Assembly (NCBI RefSeq): GCF_039388985.1
Contig: NZ_CP135021.1
Span: 310,001 to 374,000 of the forward strand
Length of the DNA stretch: 64,000 bases
Source: Buchnera aphidicola (Aphis aurantii)
Lineage (GTDB): Bacteria > Pseudomonadota > Gammaproteobacteria > Enterobacterales > Enterobacteriaceae
Direction of reading: 5' to 3'
Each line of letters begins with the position of its first letter. Position 1 is the stretch's first letter. The notes beneath the pieces are model-generated. The model had not been told where the DNA came from, did not search any database, and saw nothing but the letters and a program-made list of their open reading frames with translations. Below, in pieces: positions 1 to 10,948 of this stretch. The position numbers and the translations under genes were made by a program.

Positions 1-1086
1 AAAGAAATGTACTCATTTACCGATAGAAAAGGAAATAGTTTAACTTTACGACCTGAGGGGACTGTAGGTTGCGTACGAGCTATAATACAAAATAATCTAT
101 TAAATAAAAAAAAATTAAAATTCTGGTATTTAGGGCCTATGTTTCGGTATGAACGCCCTCAAAAAGGTCGGTATCGTCAATTTTATCAATTAGGTGCAGA
201 AGTTTTTGGTTTAAGTACAATAGACATTGACTTGGAAATAATTTTATTAACTCATCGTTTATGGAAAATACTTGGTATTAATTTTTATATGTTTTTAGAA
301 ATAAATTCTATTGGTTCGAAATTAGATCGTTTAGAATATCAAAAACAACTTGTTTCATTTCTTGAAAAAAATAAATCTTTTTTAGATAAACAATCTAAAG
401 AACGTTTATATTCTAATCCATTTCGAATTTTAGACTCTAAAAATTTAAATGTTCAAAATTTATTAAAACAAGCTCCATTATTAATTAATTTTATTAATAA
501 AGAATCATTAGGACAATTTAATAATTTATGTAATATGATCGATTTATACGGTATTAAATATAAATATAATCCTAATTTAATACGGGGATTAGATTATTAT
601 AATGATACTGTATTTGAATGGAAAAGTAATCAGATAGAATCATCACATAACACTATTTGCGCAGGAGGAAGATATAACGCTTTAATTCAAGAATTAGGAG
701 GGGAAAAAAAACCAGCAATAGGATTTGCTATAGGAATTGAACGTTTAATTTTATTAATAAAATCATTAAATATTACGTCTAAAGTAGAAAAAATTAATAT
801 TTATATTATCTTTATAGGAGAAGAAAATAAAATTCATGCTATAAATTTATCAGAAGAAATAAGAGATATATATTCTGAACTGAAAATATTTGTAAGTTTT
901 TCAAATCTGAGTCTTTCAAAAAAAATTAAACACGCTATTGAATCATTGTCTCGTATTGTTATTTTAATAGGATCCAACGAAATCAAAAAACAATGTTATT
1001 TGATAAAAGAACTAGAAACAAAAAAAGAATTTTATCTTTTAAAAAATGAATTAATGCTTAAAATTAGTGATATTTTTAGAAATTAA
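1..1086 (+). CDS. hisS: Histidyl-tRNA synthetase, 5'-truncated by window edge
   Basis: Class II aminoacyl-tRNA synthetase that charges tRNA-His. The open frame runs from base 1 (Lys-Glu-Met-Tyr...), so the window starts inside the gene; by comparison with the E. coli protein about 60 N-terminal residues lie upstream. Motif 2 is visible as [14 protein letters not shown], the histidine-specific signature as [10 protein letters not shown] and motif 3 as [15 protein letters not shown]-terminal anticodon-binding domain follows. The Met at base 7 is internal and is not the true start. glyA follows 59 bases downstream on the same strand. The visible part has no internal break. Confidence 0.96.
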   Translation, partial: KEMYSFTDRKGNSLTLRPEGTVGCVRAIIQNNLLNKKKLKFWYLGPMFRYERPQKGRYRQFYQLGAEVFGLSTIDIDLEIILLTHRLWKILGINFYMFLEINSIGSKLDRLEYQKQLVSFLEKNKSFLDKQSKERLYSNPFRILDSKNLNVQNLLKQAPLLINFINKESLGQFNNLCNMIDLYGIKYKYNPNLIRGLDYYNDTVFEWKSNQIESSHNTICAGGRYNALIQELGGEKKPAIGFAIGIERLILLIKSLNITSKVEKINIYIIFIGEENKIHAINLSEEIRDIYSELKIFVSFSNLSLSKKIKHAIESLSRIVILIGSNEIKKQCYLIKELETKKEFYLLKNELMLKISDIFRN

Positions 1087-1145
1087 TTCTTTATTAAAAA
1101 TTAATTATTTTGACCATTTATTATAATTTTTAATTTGGGAAAAGT

Positions 1146-2399
1146 ATGTTTAATAAAAGCAGTGATTTTAAAAAATACGATCCGGAATTATGGACAGCTA
1201 TGCATCAAGAGCGAAACCGACAAGAAAATCATATAGAGTTAATTGCATCAGAAAATTATACTAGCACTTATGTAATGCAAGCACAAGGATCTCAATTAAC
1301 TAATAAATATGCAGAAGGTTATCCTGGAAAACGTTATTATGGTGGTTGTGAAAATGTAGATATTATAGAACAATTAGCTATTGATCGTGCAAAAAAAATA
1401 TTTAATGCTGACTATGCAAATGTTCAACCTCATTCAGGGTCTCAAGCTAATTTTGCTGTTTACACAGCGCTATTAATGCCTGGGGATGTAATTTTAGGAT
1501 TGAATTTAACTCATGGAGGACATTTAACACATGGTGCTTCCGTGAATTTTTCAGGAAAATTATATCAATCAATAACATACGGAATTGATCAAAATGGAGA
1601 AATTAATTATAAAGAAATGTCTGAATTAGCTAAAAAACATAAACCTAAAATGATAATTGGTGGTTTTTCAGCATATTCTGGGATTTGTGATTGGTGTAAA
1701 ATGCGTAATATTGCAGATGAAGTTAACGCTTATTTAGTTGTTGACATATCCCATGTAGCGGGGTTAATTGCCGCAAAACTTTATCCTAATCCGATAGATT
1801 ATGCGCATGTTGTAACGAGCACTACACATAAAACATTAGCAGGACCGAGGGGTGGTCTTATTCTAGCTAAAAATGGAACTGATATTTTTTATAATCGATT
1901 AGATTTATCTGTTTTTCCGGGTGGTCAAGGCGGACCACTTATGCATGTAATTGCAGCAAAAGCAGTTGCTTTTAAAGAATCTTTAGAACCCAGTTTTAGA
2001 ACATATCAAAAACAAATATTAAAGAATGCTAGGATCATGGTTGAAATATTTTTAAAAGAAAGATATGAAATAATTTCAGGAAATACTTTTAATCATTTAT
2101 TTTTAATAAATTTAACTAATAAAAAAATTACAGGAAAAGATGCCGATATTGCTTTAGGAAAAGCTAATATTACTGTTAATAAAAATACAATTCCAAATGA
2201 TACTAAAAGTCCGTTTATTACTTCTGGAATACGTATTGGAACACCTGCTGTAACAAGAAGAGGGTTTAAAGAATCAGAAGTATCCCAAGTTGCATATTGG
2301 ATTATAAATATTTTGAACGATATTCAAAATACAAAAAATATTTTTGAAATAAAAAGTCAAGTTTTAAAACTTTGTTCTGAATATCCTGTTTATATGTAA
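1146..2399 (+). CDS. glyA: Serine hydroxymethyltransferase
   Basis: PLP enzyme that interconverts serine and glycine while loading one-carbon units onto tetrahydrofolate. It has 417 residues, the full family length. The PLP lysine lies in [14 protein letters not shown] near residue 229, and the N-terminal substrate region reads [19 protein letters not shown] stretch sits just before the ATG and can serve as ribosome binding site. It converges on bioD (57-base spacer). In this symbiont it probably works with serC in serine, glycine and folate supply. Confidence 0.97.
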   Translation: MFNKSSDFKKYDPELWTAMHQERNRQENHIELIASENYTSTYVMQAQGSQLTNKYAEGYPGKRYYGGCENVDIIEQLAIDRAKKIFNADYANVQPHSGSQANFAVYTALLMPGDVILGLNLTHGGHLTHGASVNFSGKLYQSITYGIDQNGEINYKEMSELAKKHKPKMIIGGFSAYSGICDWCKMRNIADEVNAYLVVDISHVAGLIAAKLYPNPIDYAHVVTSTTHKTLAGPRGGLILAKNGTDIFYNRLDLSVFPGGQGGPLMHVIAAKAVAFKESLEPSFRTYQKQILKNARIMVEIFLKERYEIISGNTFNHLFLINLTNKKITGKDADIALGKANITVNKNTIPNDTKSPFITSGIRIGTPAVTRRGFKESEVSQVAYWIINILNDIQNTKNIFEIKSQVLKLCSEYPVYM

Positions 2400-2455
2400 A
2401 TTTTATAATATATCCATCTTTGTTAAACATAATATTAATTACGTCAGAACATATT

Positions 2456-3163
2456 TTATGTAGGTAATTTAATTTTAATTTTATCAATATTTATTTGATC
2501 TGTATTTTTTAAATAAGGAACAATTCCTAATAACGGTGATTTAATATAACTTAACAAAGTTTGGATATAATATGAAGTGTATTTATTTTTTGGATAAATA
2601 TTATTAGCAATCCATCCTACACATGTTAATTTATTAGAAAGAATAGATTGTTCAGTTAAAATAGCATGATTAATACAACCCAGTTTTATACCTACAATTA
2701 AAATAACTTTGAATTTTTCTATTTTCACCCAATCTGAAAAAGTATATTTATTTGATATAGGTGTAAACCATCCACCAGCACCTTCAATTAAAATCCAATT
2801 AGATTTTAAAGAAATTTTTTTTAAACCTGAGGATAAATTTTTTATTTTTATCTCTTTACCATTAATCAAACTTAATATATTAGGTGGGGCACTTTCTAAA
2901 AATGAAATTGGGTTAATTTCTTTATAAGTTAAATAAATAGAACTATTTTTTTGTAAAATATAAGCATCTTGATTAATTAATTGATATTTATTATTTGAAA
3001 GATGAGAAGCTATATTTTTATATTTTTTCATTCCTGAAGATATGGGTTTATATCCAGCTGTTTTATAACCATAATTCTTTGCTTTTTTTAATAAAATACT
3101 ACTTATGGTAGTTTTTCCTATATTTGTGTCAGTTCCAGTAACAAAAAATTTTTTTATTATCAT
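2456..3163 (-). CDS. bioD: Dethiobiotin synthetase
   Basis: ATP-dependent carboxylase that closes the ureido ring of 7,8-diaminononanoate to form dethiobiotin, the next-to-last biotin step. The P-loop GTDTNIGKTT is at residues about 9-18, and a conserved EGAGGWFTPI loop follows near residue 130. At 235 residues it is close to the family length. The start ATG has no clear Shine-Dalgarno sequence. It lies 204 bases downstream of bioB on the same strand. In E. coli bioF and bioC sit between these two genes; here both are gone. Confidence 0.95.
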   Translation of the reverse strand: MIIKKFFVTGTDTNIGKTTISSILLKKAKNYGYKTAGYKPISSGMKKYKNIASHLSNNKYQLINQDAYILQKNSSIYLTYKEINPISFLESAPPNILSLINGKEIKIKNLSSGLKKISLKSNWILIEGAGGWFTPISNKYTFSDWVKIEKFKVILIVGIKLGCINHAILTEQSILSNKLTCVGWIANNIYPKNKYTSYYIQTLLSYIKSPLLGIVPYLKNTDQINIDKIKIKLPT

Positions 3164-3367
3164 TAATTTATTAAAATATAATTTATTTGTTTAAAATACA
3201 AGAAATTTTTAAAAATATTAAATATATATATAATATATTAAAAATAAAGTAACTTAAACCAGTTATCCTGTGTATTTTATCACTTAATAAATACAAAAAA
3301 TATAATAGTTTATTATTTATTCAATTTGTTTAAATTTAATATCATTTAAAATTTTCCAAAAATATTC

Positions 3368-4390
3368 TTAAATTGCAGCATTATAATATTTTTCTTTATT
3401 TATTTTTACATTCATCAAATTAAAATCATTTAATTCCTTTGCATGCTGTTTTTTATGTTCAGGAAATATATTTAACTTTTTGAATAGCATTAAATCACTT
3501 TCTTTTTTTGGATTATTTGAAGTTAATAATTTACATCCATAAAAAATAGAATTTGCTCCCGCCATAAAACACATGGCTTGTGTTTGATCATTCATATTTT
3601 TTCGACCTGCGGATAATCGAATATAAGATTTGGGTAACATTATACGAGTAGCTGCTATAACCCTAATGAAATCAAACGGTTCAACATCTATGTTGTTTTC
3701 CATCGGAGTTCCTGGAATTTTAACTAACATGTTTATTGGAACACTTTCAGGTTGTATTGGAAGATTGGATAATTGAATCAATAACTCCATTCTATCTTTT
3801 TTTTGCTCTCCTAATCCGATAATTCCTCCAGAACATACTTTCATTCCAGCATCACGAACTACTTCTAAAGTTTTTAAACGATCTTCGAATGTTCTTGTTG
3901 TAATAATATTCTTATAAAAATTAGCAGATGTATCTAAATTGTGATTGTAATAATCTAAACCAGCATTTGATAGTTTTTTTGCTTGAATACTGTTAATTGA
4001 TCCTAAAGTCATGCAAGTTTCCATACCTATTTTTTTTACTTCTTTGATAATTTTTTCTAAATATGGAATATCTTTTTCATTTGGATTTTTCCATGCTGCA
4101 CCCATACAAAAACGAGTAGAACCTGAAGATTTTGCTTGCTTTGCAGATTTTAAAATTTGTTTTAATTCTAATAACGGTTCTTTTTTTAATCCTGTTTTAT
4201 ATCTAGCACTTTGTGGGCAATATTTACAATCTTCTGGACATGCTCCCGTCTTAATAGATAATAATGTGCTAATTTGTATTTTATTTGGATCGAAATGTTC
4301 TCGATGTTTCTTTTGAGCCTCAAAAATAAGATCAAAAAAAGGTTTTTCAAATAATATTTTTGTCTTTTTAAGAGTCCATTTTTCTTTCAT
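3368..4390 (-). CDS. bioB: Biotin synthase (radical SAM)
   Basis: Radical SAM enzyme that inserts sulfur into dethiobiotin, the last biotin step. The CxxxCxxC cluster motif (Cys51, Cys55, Cys58, in [13 protein letters not shown]) binds the 4Fe-4S cluster; YYNHNLDT and RLSAGR motifs further on match the barrel and the second iron-sulfur site. It has 340 residues, close to the E. coli 346. It is divergent from bioA with a 78-base spacer, the ancestral enteric arrangement. I could not make out a BirA-type operator palindrome in that spacer. Confidence 0.97.
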   Translation of the reverse strand: MKEKWTLKKTKILFEKPFFDLIFEAQKKHREHFDPNKIQISTLLSIKTGACPEDCKYCPQSARYKTGLKKEPLLELKQILKSAKQAKSSGSTRFCMGAAWKNPNEKDIPYLEKIIKEVKKIGMETCMTLGSINSIQAKKLSNAGLDYYNHNLDTSANFYKNIITTRTFEDRLKTLEVVRDAGMKVCSGGIIGLGEQKKDRMELLIQLSNLPIQPESVPINMLVKIPGTPMENNIDVEPFDFIRVIAATRIMLPKSYIRLSAGRKNMNDQTQAMCFMAGANSIFYGCKLLTSNNPKKESDLMLFKKLNIFPEHKKQHAKELNDFNLMNVKINKEKYYNAAI

Positions 4391-4468
4391 ATAATCTCCA
4401 AAAAAATATGATTTTATTTAATTAAACCCTTATAATAAAGTATTCAATATTTTTATACATAAATTATA

Positions 4469-5755
4469 ATGAGTCAATCTGATATATTATTTGATCATAA
4501 ACATATTTGGCATCCATATTCTTCTATTATTAATCCACTTTTTTGTCATCCTGTAATATCAGCAAAAGGAGTATATTTAAAATTAAAAAATGGAAAAAAC
4601 ATAATAGATGGAATGTCTTCATGGTGGTCTGCCATACATGGATACAATCATCCTATACTAAATAAAGCTTTAAAAAAACAAATAAAAAAAATGTCTCATG
4701 TTATGTTTGGAGGTATAAGTCATCCGCCTGCTATTCTATTATGTAGAAAATTAATTCAATTAACTCCAGAAAAATTAGATTGTGTTTTTCTATCGGATTC
4801 TGGTTCAATAGCTATTGAAGTAGCAATAAAAATGTTAATACAATATTGGCAATCCTTAGGGGAAAATAGAACTCAGATATTAACTATTAAAAATTCATAT
4901 CATGGTGATACTTTTGGTGCTATGTCTATTTCCGATCCAGAAAATTCCATACATAAAATATATAATCAATTTTTGCCAAAAAATTTATTTGCAAATCCTC
5001 CTATTTCCAATTTTAATGAAGAATGGAATTCTAATGATATTATATCGTTTCAAAAAATCATAGAAAAAAATAGATTCAATATAGCTGGCGTAATATTAGA
5101 GCCGATAGTTCAAGGTGTTGGAGGTATGAAGTTTTATCATCCTATGTTTCTAAAAAAAGTTGAAAAATTATGTAAATTGTATAAAATTCCATTAGTTTTT
5201 GATGAGATTGCCACAGGATTTGGTAGAACTGGAAAATTTTTTGCATTTCAACATGCCAATGTCACTCCTGATATATTATGTATAGGAAAAGCAATGACTG
5301 GTGGAACAATAACATTAGCAGCAACTATCACCTCTCGAAACATTGCTGATGTTATCAGTAATAGTGATATTGGCTGTTTTATGCATGGACCAACTTATAT
5401 GGGTAATCCACTCGCGTGCTCTGTGGCTTATGCTAATATAAAAATATTAGAAAAAAACGAATGGAAAAAACAAATTATTAATATTGAAAAAGAACTATTT
5501 AAAAATTTATTACCTTTACTTCATCATCCTAGGGTTATTGATGTTCGTGTTTTAGGTGCTATAGGTGTAGTTGAATGTAAACAACACGTTAATTTAGAGC
5601 GGATACAAAAATTTTTTGTAAAAAATGGTGTTTGGATAAGACCTTTTAAAAAATTAATTTATATTGTCCCACCATATATCATCAGTATAAATAATTTAAA
5701 AAAACTTATCAAAGTTATTACACAGTCTTTGAATGAAAATACTTTATTTATTTAA
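4469..5755 (+). CDS. bioA: DAPA aminotransferase (biotin synthesis)
   Basis: Adenosylmethionine-8-amino-7-oxononanoate aminotransferase, a class III PLP enzyme that makes 7,8-diaminononanoate from KAPA. The motif HIWHPYSS near the N-terminus and GMSSWWSAIHGYNHP are typical of BioA. The PLP lysine is in CIGKAMTGGT and the cofactor-binding aspartate in FDEIATGFGRTG. It has 428 residues, full length. No strong Shine-Dalgarno precedes the ATG. It converges on pgl with only 6 bases between them. With bioF and bioC missing from this locus, its substrate KAPA probably comes from outside or from elsewhere. Confidence 0.97.
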   Translation: MSQSDILFDHKHIWHPYSSIINPLFCHPVISAKGVYLKLKNGKNIIDGMSSWWSAIHGYNHPILNKALKKQIKKMSHVMFGGISHPPAILLCRKLIQLTPEKLDCVFLSDSGSIAIEVAIKMLIQYWQSLGENRTQILTIKNSYHGDTFGAMSISDPENSIHKIYNQFLPKNLFANPPISNFNEEWNSNDIISFQKIIEKNRFNIAGVILEPIVQGVGGMKFYHPMFLKKVEKLCKLYKIPLVFDEIATGFGRTGKFFAFQHANVTPDILCIGKAMTGGTITLAATITSRNIADVISNSDIGCFMHGPTYMGNPLACSVAYANIKILEKNEWKKQIINIEKELFKNLLPLLHHPRVIDVRVLGAIGVVECKQHVNLERIQKFFVKNGVWIRPFKKLIYIVPPYIISINNLKKLIKVITQSLNENTLFI

Positions 5756-5761
5756 ACTTAT

Positions 5762-6766
5762 TTAAATTTTACAGATCATTGTCCATAATGGTTCTTTTCC
5801 CGTAGAATACGTATGAATTTTTTTCAAATCTCCATTTTTTTTATGAATACTATATAAACTAAATTTATTAGATTTTTGACCGGCTACTATCATATATTTG
5901 TTATCTTCATCAATACAAAATGTTCGAGGTTGTGTTTCTGTAAAATAAATATTAATAAATACAATTGTACCATCGATTTGATTGACGTGAAATAACGAAA
6001 TAGAATTTAATGTTCTATCAGAAACATATAAAAAACTACCGCATGATGTCAGATGAATATCAGCAGACCAATATGTATTACACATCACATTATTTATTAT
6101 GGAAATATTTTGTATATTTTTTACCTTTGCCTCATTTTGATGAATATATATTTTCCAAACATCTACAGTACCATTTAATTCATTTATAGTATAAATAAAA
6201 TCTTGATTATTAGGATGAAATACAATATGACGTGGACCAGAATTAATTTTAGTTTGAATAAATTTTTGTTCTGTACTTTTCAATATACCATATTTTGTTA
6301 AATAATATAAATAAATACAATCTTCTTTCAATGAAGTTATAAATAACATGTTATATTTAGTATTAAATAATGCACTATGACAACCCTTAATATTATAGAT
6401 AATTTGTATTGGATCCTGAGGTATTCCATATTTATTTAAAGGTATAACACTTAAAGAGTTATGATGGTATGAACTACAAAACAAAAATTTTTTATGAGAG
6501 CAAAAAGAAATATAATTAGGGCTTCCGGGGATGTAGATTTGGCTGTTTTTTTTCAACATTCCATTTTCTTCTATAGTATATACAAGTATACGGTTGTCAG
6601 GACGAACACCAGCATATAATAAATTTTTATCTTTAATTAAATTTATTGGTTGTACTTGACCATCAGTTTCAATTTTTTGAATGAGTTGCATATTTCCATT
6701 TTGATACAAATCCCAAATTTCTATATCTTGACTCATGGAATTAGCAATATAAACAATTTGTTTCAT
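5762..6766 (-). CDS. pgl: 6-phosphogluconolactonase (YbhE type)
   Basis: Cytosolic beta-propeller lactonase that hydrolyses 6-phosphogluconolactone, the step after Zwf in the oxidative pentose phosphate pathway. It has 334 residues. The sequence shows repeated propeller blades and conserved segments such as GPRHIVFHPN, INELNGTVDVW and TETQPRTFCID. A good ribosome binding site (AAAGGAAA) lies 5-6 bases before the ATG. Its partner zwf lies about 34 kb away in this window. Confidence 0.95.
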   Translation of the reverse strand: MKQIVYIANSMSQDIEIWDLYQNGNMQLIQKIETDGQVQPINLIKDKNLLYAGVRPDNRILVYTIEENGMLKKNSQIYIPGSPNYISFCSHKKFLFCSSYHHNSLSVIPLNKYGIPQDPIQIIYNIKGCHSALFNTKYNMLFITSLKEDCIYLYYLTKYGILKSTEQKFIQTKINSGPRHIVFHPNNQDFIYTINELNGTVDVWKIYIHQNEAKVKNIQNISIINNVMCNTYWSADIHLTSCGSFLYVSDRTLNSISLFHVNQIDGTIVFINIYFTETQPRTFCIDEDNKYMIVAGQKSNKFSLYSIHKKNGDLKKIHTYSTGKEPLWTMICKI

Positions 6767-6845
6767 ATATTTCCTTTCTATATATATTTAAATATACAAT
6801 AAATATTGTATTTATAATTAAATCTTGAATTTTTTTAAATCGATT

Positions 6846-9257
6846 TTAATTGTCTGAAAGTTTTAAATTTTTTAATAAATGAAAAATCCAATTTAAACGT
6901 AAAAAATCATTTTGAAAATTATGAACAAATTTTATTTTAGTTGAATTAATCATTTTCCAAAGATGAGGTTCTTTTTGAAAAATTGAAAGTAAATATTTCA
7001 TATTAATTAAGCTATTTTTATTAAATTTTATAATTCCTATATTTCGATTAGATTTAATATGTGAAATACAAATTTTTTTTGCTAATAATTTGATTTTAGC
7101 AATTAAAAATAAATTTTCCGCAAATATTGGCAATTTTCCAAATTGACTTAAAATTTCAAAATATATTTTTTTAATTTCTTTTTCACTAATAGCATTTTCA
7201 ATTTTTTCGTAAAAAAATAATCTTTGATTTATATCTGAGATATAATTATTTGGTAATAACGAAGGTGCATGAAGTTCAATATTTGATTTTTTAATTAAAT
7301 TTTCTAATAATATTGTTTTTTCTCCTTTTTGAAAAAGTTTAATAGTTTTATTTAATAGCTTCATATATAAATTAATTCCTATACCATTTATATGTCCACT
7401 CTGCTCTTTTCCAAGTAATTCTCCTATTCCTCTTATTTCTAAATCTCTATTAGATAAATTAAATCCGCTTCCAAAATTATTTGTAAGAGCAATTGCATCT
7501 AGTCTTTTTTTTGCATCTAATGTAATTTTTTTTAAATTGTTAACGATAAAAAAAGCATATCCTTGATGATTAGACCGTCCAATTCTACCTCTAAGTTGAT
7601 GTAATTGAGATAATCCAAAATGATCTGAATTCTCAACAATAATAGTATTTGCTTTAGGTATATCAATTCCACTTTCTATAATGGTTGTACAAACTAATAT
7701 ATTAAAACGATTTTGATAAAATTCATTCATTATACTTTGTAACTCAATATGATTCATTTTACCATGACCAACTTTGATTTTTGCATAAGGAACTAAATTA
7801 AATAATCTAGAAGCTATATCATAAATTCCTCGAACCTTATTGTATACATAATATACTTGTCCACCTCGAGAGATTTCTTTTGAAATTGCTTTTTTTATTA
7901 AATTAGGATTATATTCTTCTATAAAAGTTTGTATTTTTTTTCTTTCTTCGGGAGGATTGGATATAATAGATAAGTCTTTTATACCACTCATCGCCATATT
8001 TAATGTACGAGGAATTGGTGTGGCAGTTAAAGTTAATATATCAATATGAGAATATTTTTTTTTAATTATTTCTTTATGAACTACACCAAATCGATGTTCT
8101 TCATCGATAATTAATAGACCTAGATTATACCATTGAATATTTTCAAATAAAATTTTATGAGTACCTATTAATATATTAATTTTTCCAATTTCAATATTTT
8201 TTAAAATTTTTTCTTTTTCTTTTTCATTTCTAAATCTAGATAATATCTCTATATTTAAAGACCAATTATAAAATCGTTTTAAAAAATTATTAAAATGTTG
8301 TTCTGCTAATAATGTTGTCGGGACTAAAACAACAACTTGTTTTTGATTTGATATACATATAAAAGCTGCACGCATAGCTACTTCTGTTTTTCCAACACCT
8401 ACATCACCACAAATCAATCTATCCATAGGAATATTTTTATACATATCATTTAAAACAGATTTTATAGCAAGTTCTTGATCTGAAGTTGTTTTAAACGGAA
8501 AATTTTTGCAAAAAAGATCATATTCTTTTTCATTTATTTTAAATGAAAAACCTTTTTGAGATAATCTATTGGCATAAATTTTTAATAAAGCTGCGGCATA
8601 ATCACATAAATTTTTAGTAATCTTTCCTTTTTCTTTATCCCATCTGTCATTTCCCAATTTATCTAAAGCAATGTTTTTTTCTAAGTTTCCAACATATGGA
8701 GAAACAAGATGTAAATATGAAATAGGAACATATAATTTATTTTCTTCTGCATATAAAATTATTAGATATTCAGATTCAAAACTTGCAGTTTTTATTGTAG
8801 TTAATCCTTTGTATTTTCCAATTCCGTGTTGTATATGTATAATAAGATCATTGATTTTTAATTGATATAAACATTTATTATTATTTGATGAAATATTTGT
8901 ATTATTTAAAATGTTAAATATTTCTTGTGTAGAAACAAATAAAAAATTTTTTTTAGTATCTATAAAACTATTATATAAATTCCCTATAATATAAAAAAAA
9001 TTATTCTTATTATTAATATCATAAAAACTTTTTATATATTTAGGATAAATATTTCTTAAATTTAAAAATTTTAAAATTGTTATTAAACATTCTTTTTTTG
9101 TTATAAAAAAAATAACTTTTCCTGAAAAATTATATAAAAAAGAAAAAATTTTATTAAAATTCTTTTCCGTTGTATTTTTTTTAAAAAAATTGGGTAATTC
9201 TTTATATTTATAATTAAAAGAACTTTCGTTTTCTATATTTTGTAAGAATATTTTCAT
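6846..9257 (-). CDS. mfd: Transcription-repair coupling factor, N-terminally shortened
   Basis: Mfd is a DNA translocase that removes stalled RNA polymerase. The RNA polymerase-interacting domain is near residues 130-190 (IHIQHGIGKYKGL, then LYVPISYLHLVSPYVG). The helicase core has Walker A GDVGVGKTEVAMR, the DEEH box in IDEEHRFGVV, motif III LTATPIPRTLNMA and motif VI QLRGRIGRS. The C-terminal TRCF domain follows. It has 803 residues against about 1148 in E. coli. The missing part is N-terminal and corresponds to the UvrB-like module that contacts UvrA. The gene is otherwise intact, so release of polymerase may remain while repair coupling is lost. Confidence 0.95.
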   Translation of the reverse strand: MKIFLQNIENESSFNYKYKELPNFFKKNTTEKNFNKIFSFLYNFSGKVIFFITKKECLITILKFLNLRNIYPKYIKSFYDINNKNNFFYIIGNLYNSFIDTKKNFLFVSTQEIFNILNNTNISSNNNKCLYQLKINDLIIHIQHGIGKYKGLTTIKTASFESEYLIILYAEENKLYVPISYLHLVSPYVGNLEKNIALDKLGNDRWDKEKGKITKNLCDYAAALLKIYANRLSQKGFSFKINEKEYDLFCKNFPFKTTSDQELAIKSVLNDMYKNIPMDRLICGDVGVGKTEVAMRAAFICISNQKQVVVLVPTTLLAEQHFNNFLKRFYNWSLNIEILSRFRNEKEKEKILKNIEIGKINILIGTHKILFENIQWYNLGLLIIDEEHRFGVVHKEIIKKKYSHIDILTLTATPIPRTLNMAMSGIKDLSIISNPPEERKKIQTFIEEYNPNLIKKAISKEISRGGQVYYVYNKVRGIYDIASRLFNLVPYAKIKVGHGKMNHIELQSIMNEFYQNRFNILVCTTIIESGIDIPKANTIIVENSDHFGLSQLHQLRGRIGRSNHQGYAFFIVNNLKKITLDAKKRLDAIALTNNFGSGFNLSNRDLEIRGIGELLGKEQSGHINGIGINLYMKLLNKTIKLFQKGEKTILLENLIKKSNIELHAPSLLPNNYISDINQRLFFYEKIENAISEKEIKKIYFEILSQFGKLPIFAENLFLIAKIKLLAKKICISHIKSNRNIGIIKFNKNSLINMKYLLSIFQKEPHLWKMINSTKIKFVHNFQNDFLRLNWIFHLLKNLKLSDN

Positions 9258-9748
9258 AGTAGAATATTTTTAAAATAAAATGAAAATTTTTTAATTAAAA
9301 TTGAATTTAATTATTTTAAAATTATTGCTTTTTTTAATAAAATATATTTGTAAAATTTTAAAAATTTTTAAAATTATATTTATTAATCAATGCGTTATAA
9401 ATAATAATTAAAATATTTTTAATAAATAATTTTCAATGAAAATGGTTGTAAAGATTAAATTTCTTTAATATTAAAAATATTTTAAAACATAAAATGTAAT
9501 TTATTTTTATAAATTAAAATAATAATAATATTAAAATTTTTAAAATAAACACATCATAATTAGTTGATTTTAAAAAAAATATTTTATCATTCAACACATT
9601 ATTTAAATTTTAATACTTTTTTATATTTAAAAATGTTTTTTAATTATGATAAAATATAATTTTTATTTAATTGATTTATTTTTTATTAAAAATTGATTTA
9701 TTAATGAAAAAATATTACAAAATATTTCAACTATAAAAGATATTATTA
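9258..9748. other. 491-base divergent spacer between mfd and lolC
   Basis: Very AT-rich, with no open frame I recognise on either strand and no strong hairpin. It must carry the upstream regions of both mfd (minus) and lolC (plus). In E. coli the slot between mfd and lolC holds ycfT; I see no readable remnant of it. No promoter can be singled out against the AT-rich background. Confidence 0.6.
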
Positions 9749-10948
9749 ATGTATAAGCCTGTATATATATTTATTGGTTTACGTTATTTATGGAATTCTC
9801 GTTTAACAAGTTTTAAAAAAATTATTACTTTTTTATCTATTATAGGTATTAGTATTGGCGTAGCGTCTATTATTATTACAGTAGCCTTATTTAATGGATT
9901 TCAAAATGAATTTAAAAAAAATATTTTATCATTTATACCTCATATAATTATTACTAATCGAGATTATTGTATTAATGAAAAAAAATTTCCTAAAAATATT
10001 TTAAAATCAAAAAATATTCAAAAAATATCTAGTTTTATTAGTAGTAAAGTTTTCATTCAAAATAAAGAAAACATAACTATAGGTGAAATTATTTCTTTTA
10101 AAGAAAAAAATTATAATGTTTTTAAAGACTATAATGTCCTGAATAATTTACACATGTTCAAATCTAACGAAAATAATATTATTATTGGAAAAAAATTAGC
10201 AGAAAAATTAAATATTAACATTAACGATATAATTAAATTAATCGTTTTTCCTAGTAATAAAAAACATTTTTTGAAAAATCTTTTAAATAACCAAACATTT
10301 AAAGTAACTAATATATTTTATACCAAAAATGAAATTGATAATTATCAAATATTAATGCATAGTAAAGTTGCTTTAAATTTTTTAAATTACCATCAAAATT
10401 ATATTACTGGTTGGAGAATTTGGTTAAAAAACCCATTTTCTTTTGATATAAATACAATGCAAATAAACAAAAATAATTTACTTTTTTTAGATTGGAAACT
10501 AAAACACAATGAATTATTTAGAGCGTTTAATACTGAAAAATATATTATATTATTTTTTTTAATTTCAATTTTATTAGTTGTAGGAATTAATGTAGTTATT
10601 ACTTTAACAGTAAGTATAGTAGAAAAACAAAACATTATTGCAATCTTAAAAACACAAGGATTGTGTCGTAAAAAAATTATGTTAATTTTTATTACATTAG
10701 GAGCTAGCACCGCTATTGTTGGAAATTTATTTGGAATGCTAATTAGTTTTGTATTAATTTTTCAAAAAAATATTTTAAATTCGTTAATACATTCGGTTTT
10801 TAATAATACTGATATTCAAATAAACATTTTTCCATTTCAAATTTTTTTAGTTAATATTACATTTATATTAATTTCTGTTTTATCTACATTATATCCCGCT
10901 TGGAATATTACTAAATTAACACCTTCTAAAATTTTATCTAATGAATAA
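9749..10948 (+). CDS. lolC: Lipoprotein-releasing system permease LolC
   Basis: Inner-membrane subunit of the LolCDE transporter, which frees outer-membrane lipoproteins from the inner membrane. It starts MYKPVYIFIGLRYL, matching the E. coli LolC N-terminus. One membrane segment lies near residues 25-50, then a large periplasmic domain, then three membrane segments in the last 130 residues (FtsX-like fold, with VEKQNIIAILKTQG in the cytoplasmic loop). It has 399 residues. The stop overlaps the lolD start by 8 bases, so lolCDE is one operon with likely translational coupling. The Shine-Dalgarno is weak. Confidence 0.93.
   Translation: MYKPVYIFIGLRYLWNSRLTSFKKIITFLSIIGISIGVASIIITVALFNGFQNEFKKNILSFIPHIIITNRDYCINEKKFPKNILKSKNIQKISSFISSKVFIQNKENITIGEIISFKEKNYNVFKDYNVLNNLHMFKSNENNIIIGKKLAEKLNININDIIKLIVFPSNKKHFLKNLLNNQTFKVTNIFYTKNEIDNYQILMHSKVALNFLNYHQNYITGWRIWLKNPFSFDINTMQINKNNLLFLDWKLKHNELFRAFNTEKYIILFFLISILLVVGINVVITLTVSIVEKQNIIAILKTQGLCRKKIMLIFITLGASTAIVGNLFGMLISFVLIFQKNILNSLIHSVFNNTDIQINIFPFQIFLVNITFILISVLSTLYPAWNITKLTPSKILSNE

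Noticed and set aside
4391..4468. Possible BirA operator between bioB and bioA
   Set aside because: The 78-base spacer lacks the long dyad with TGTAAAC-type arms seen in the E. coli bio operator.
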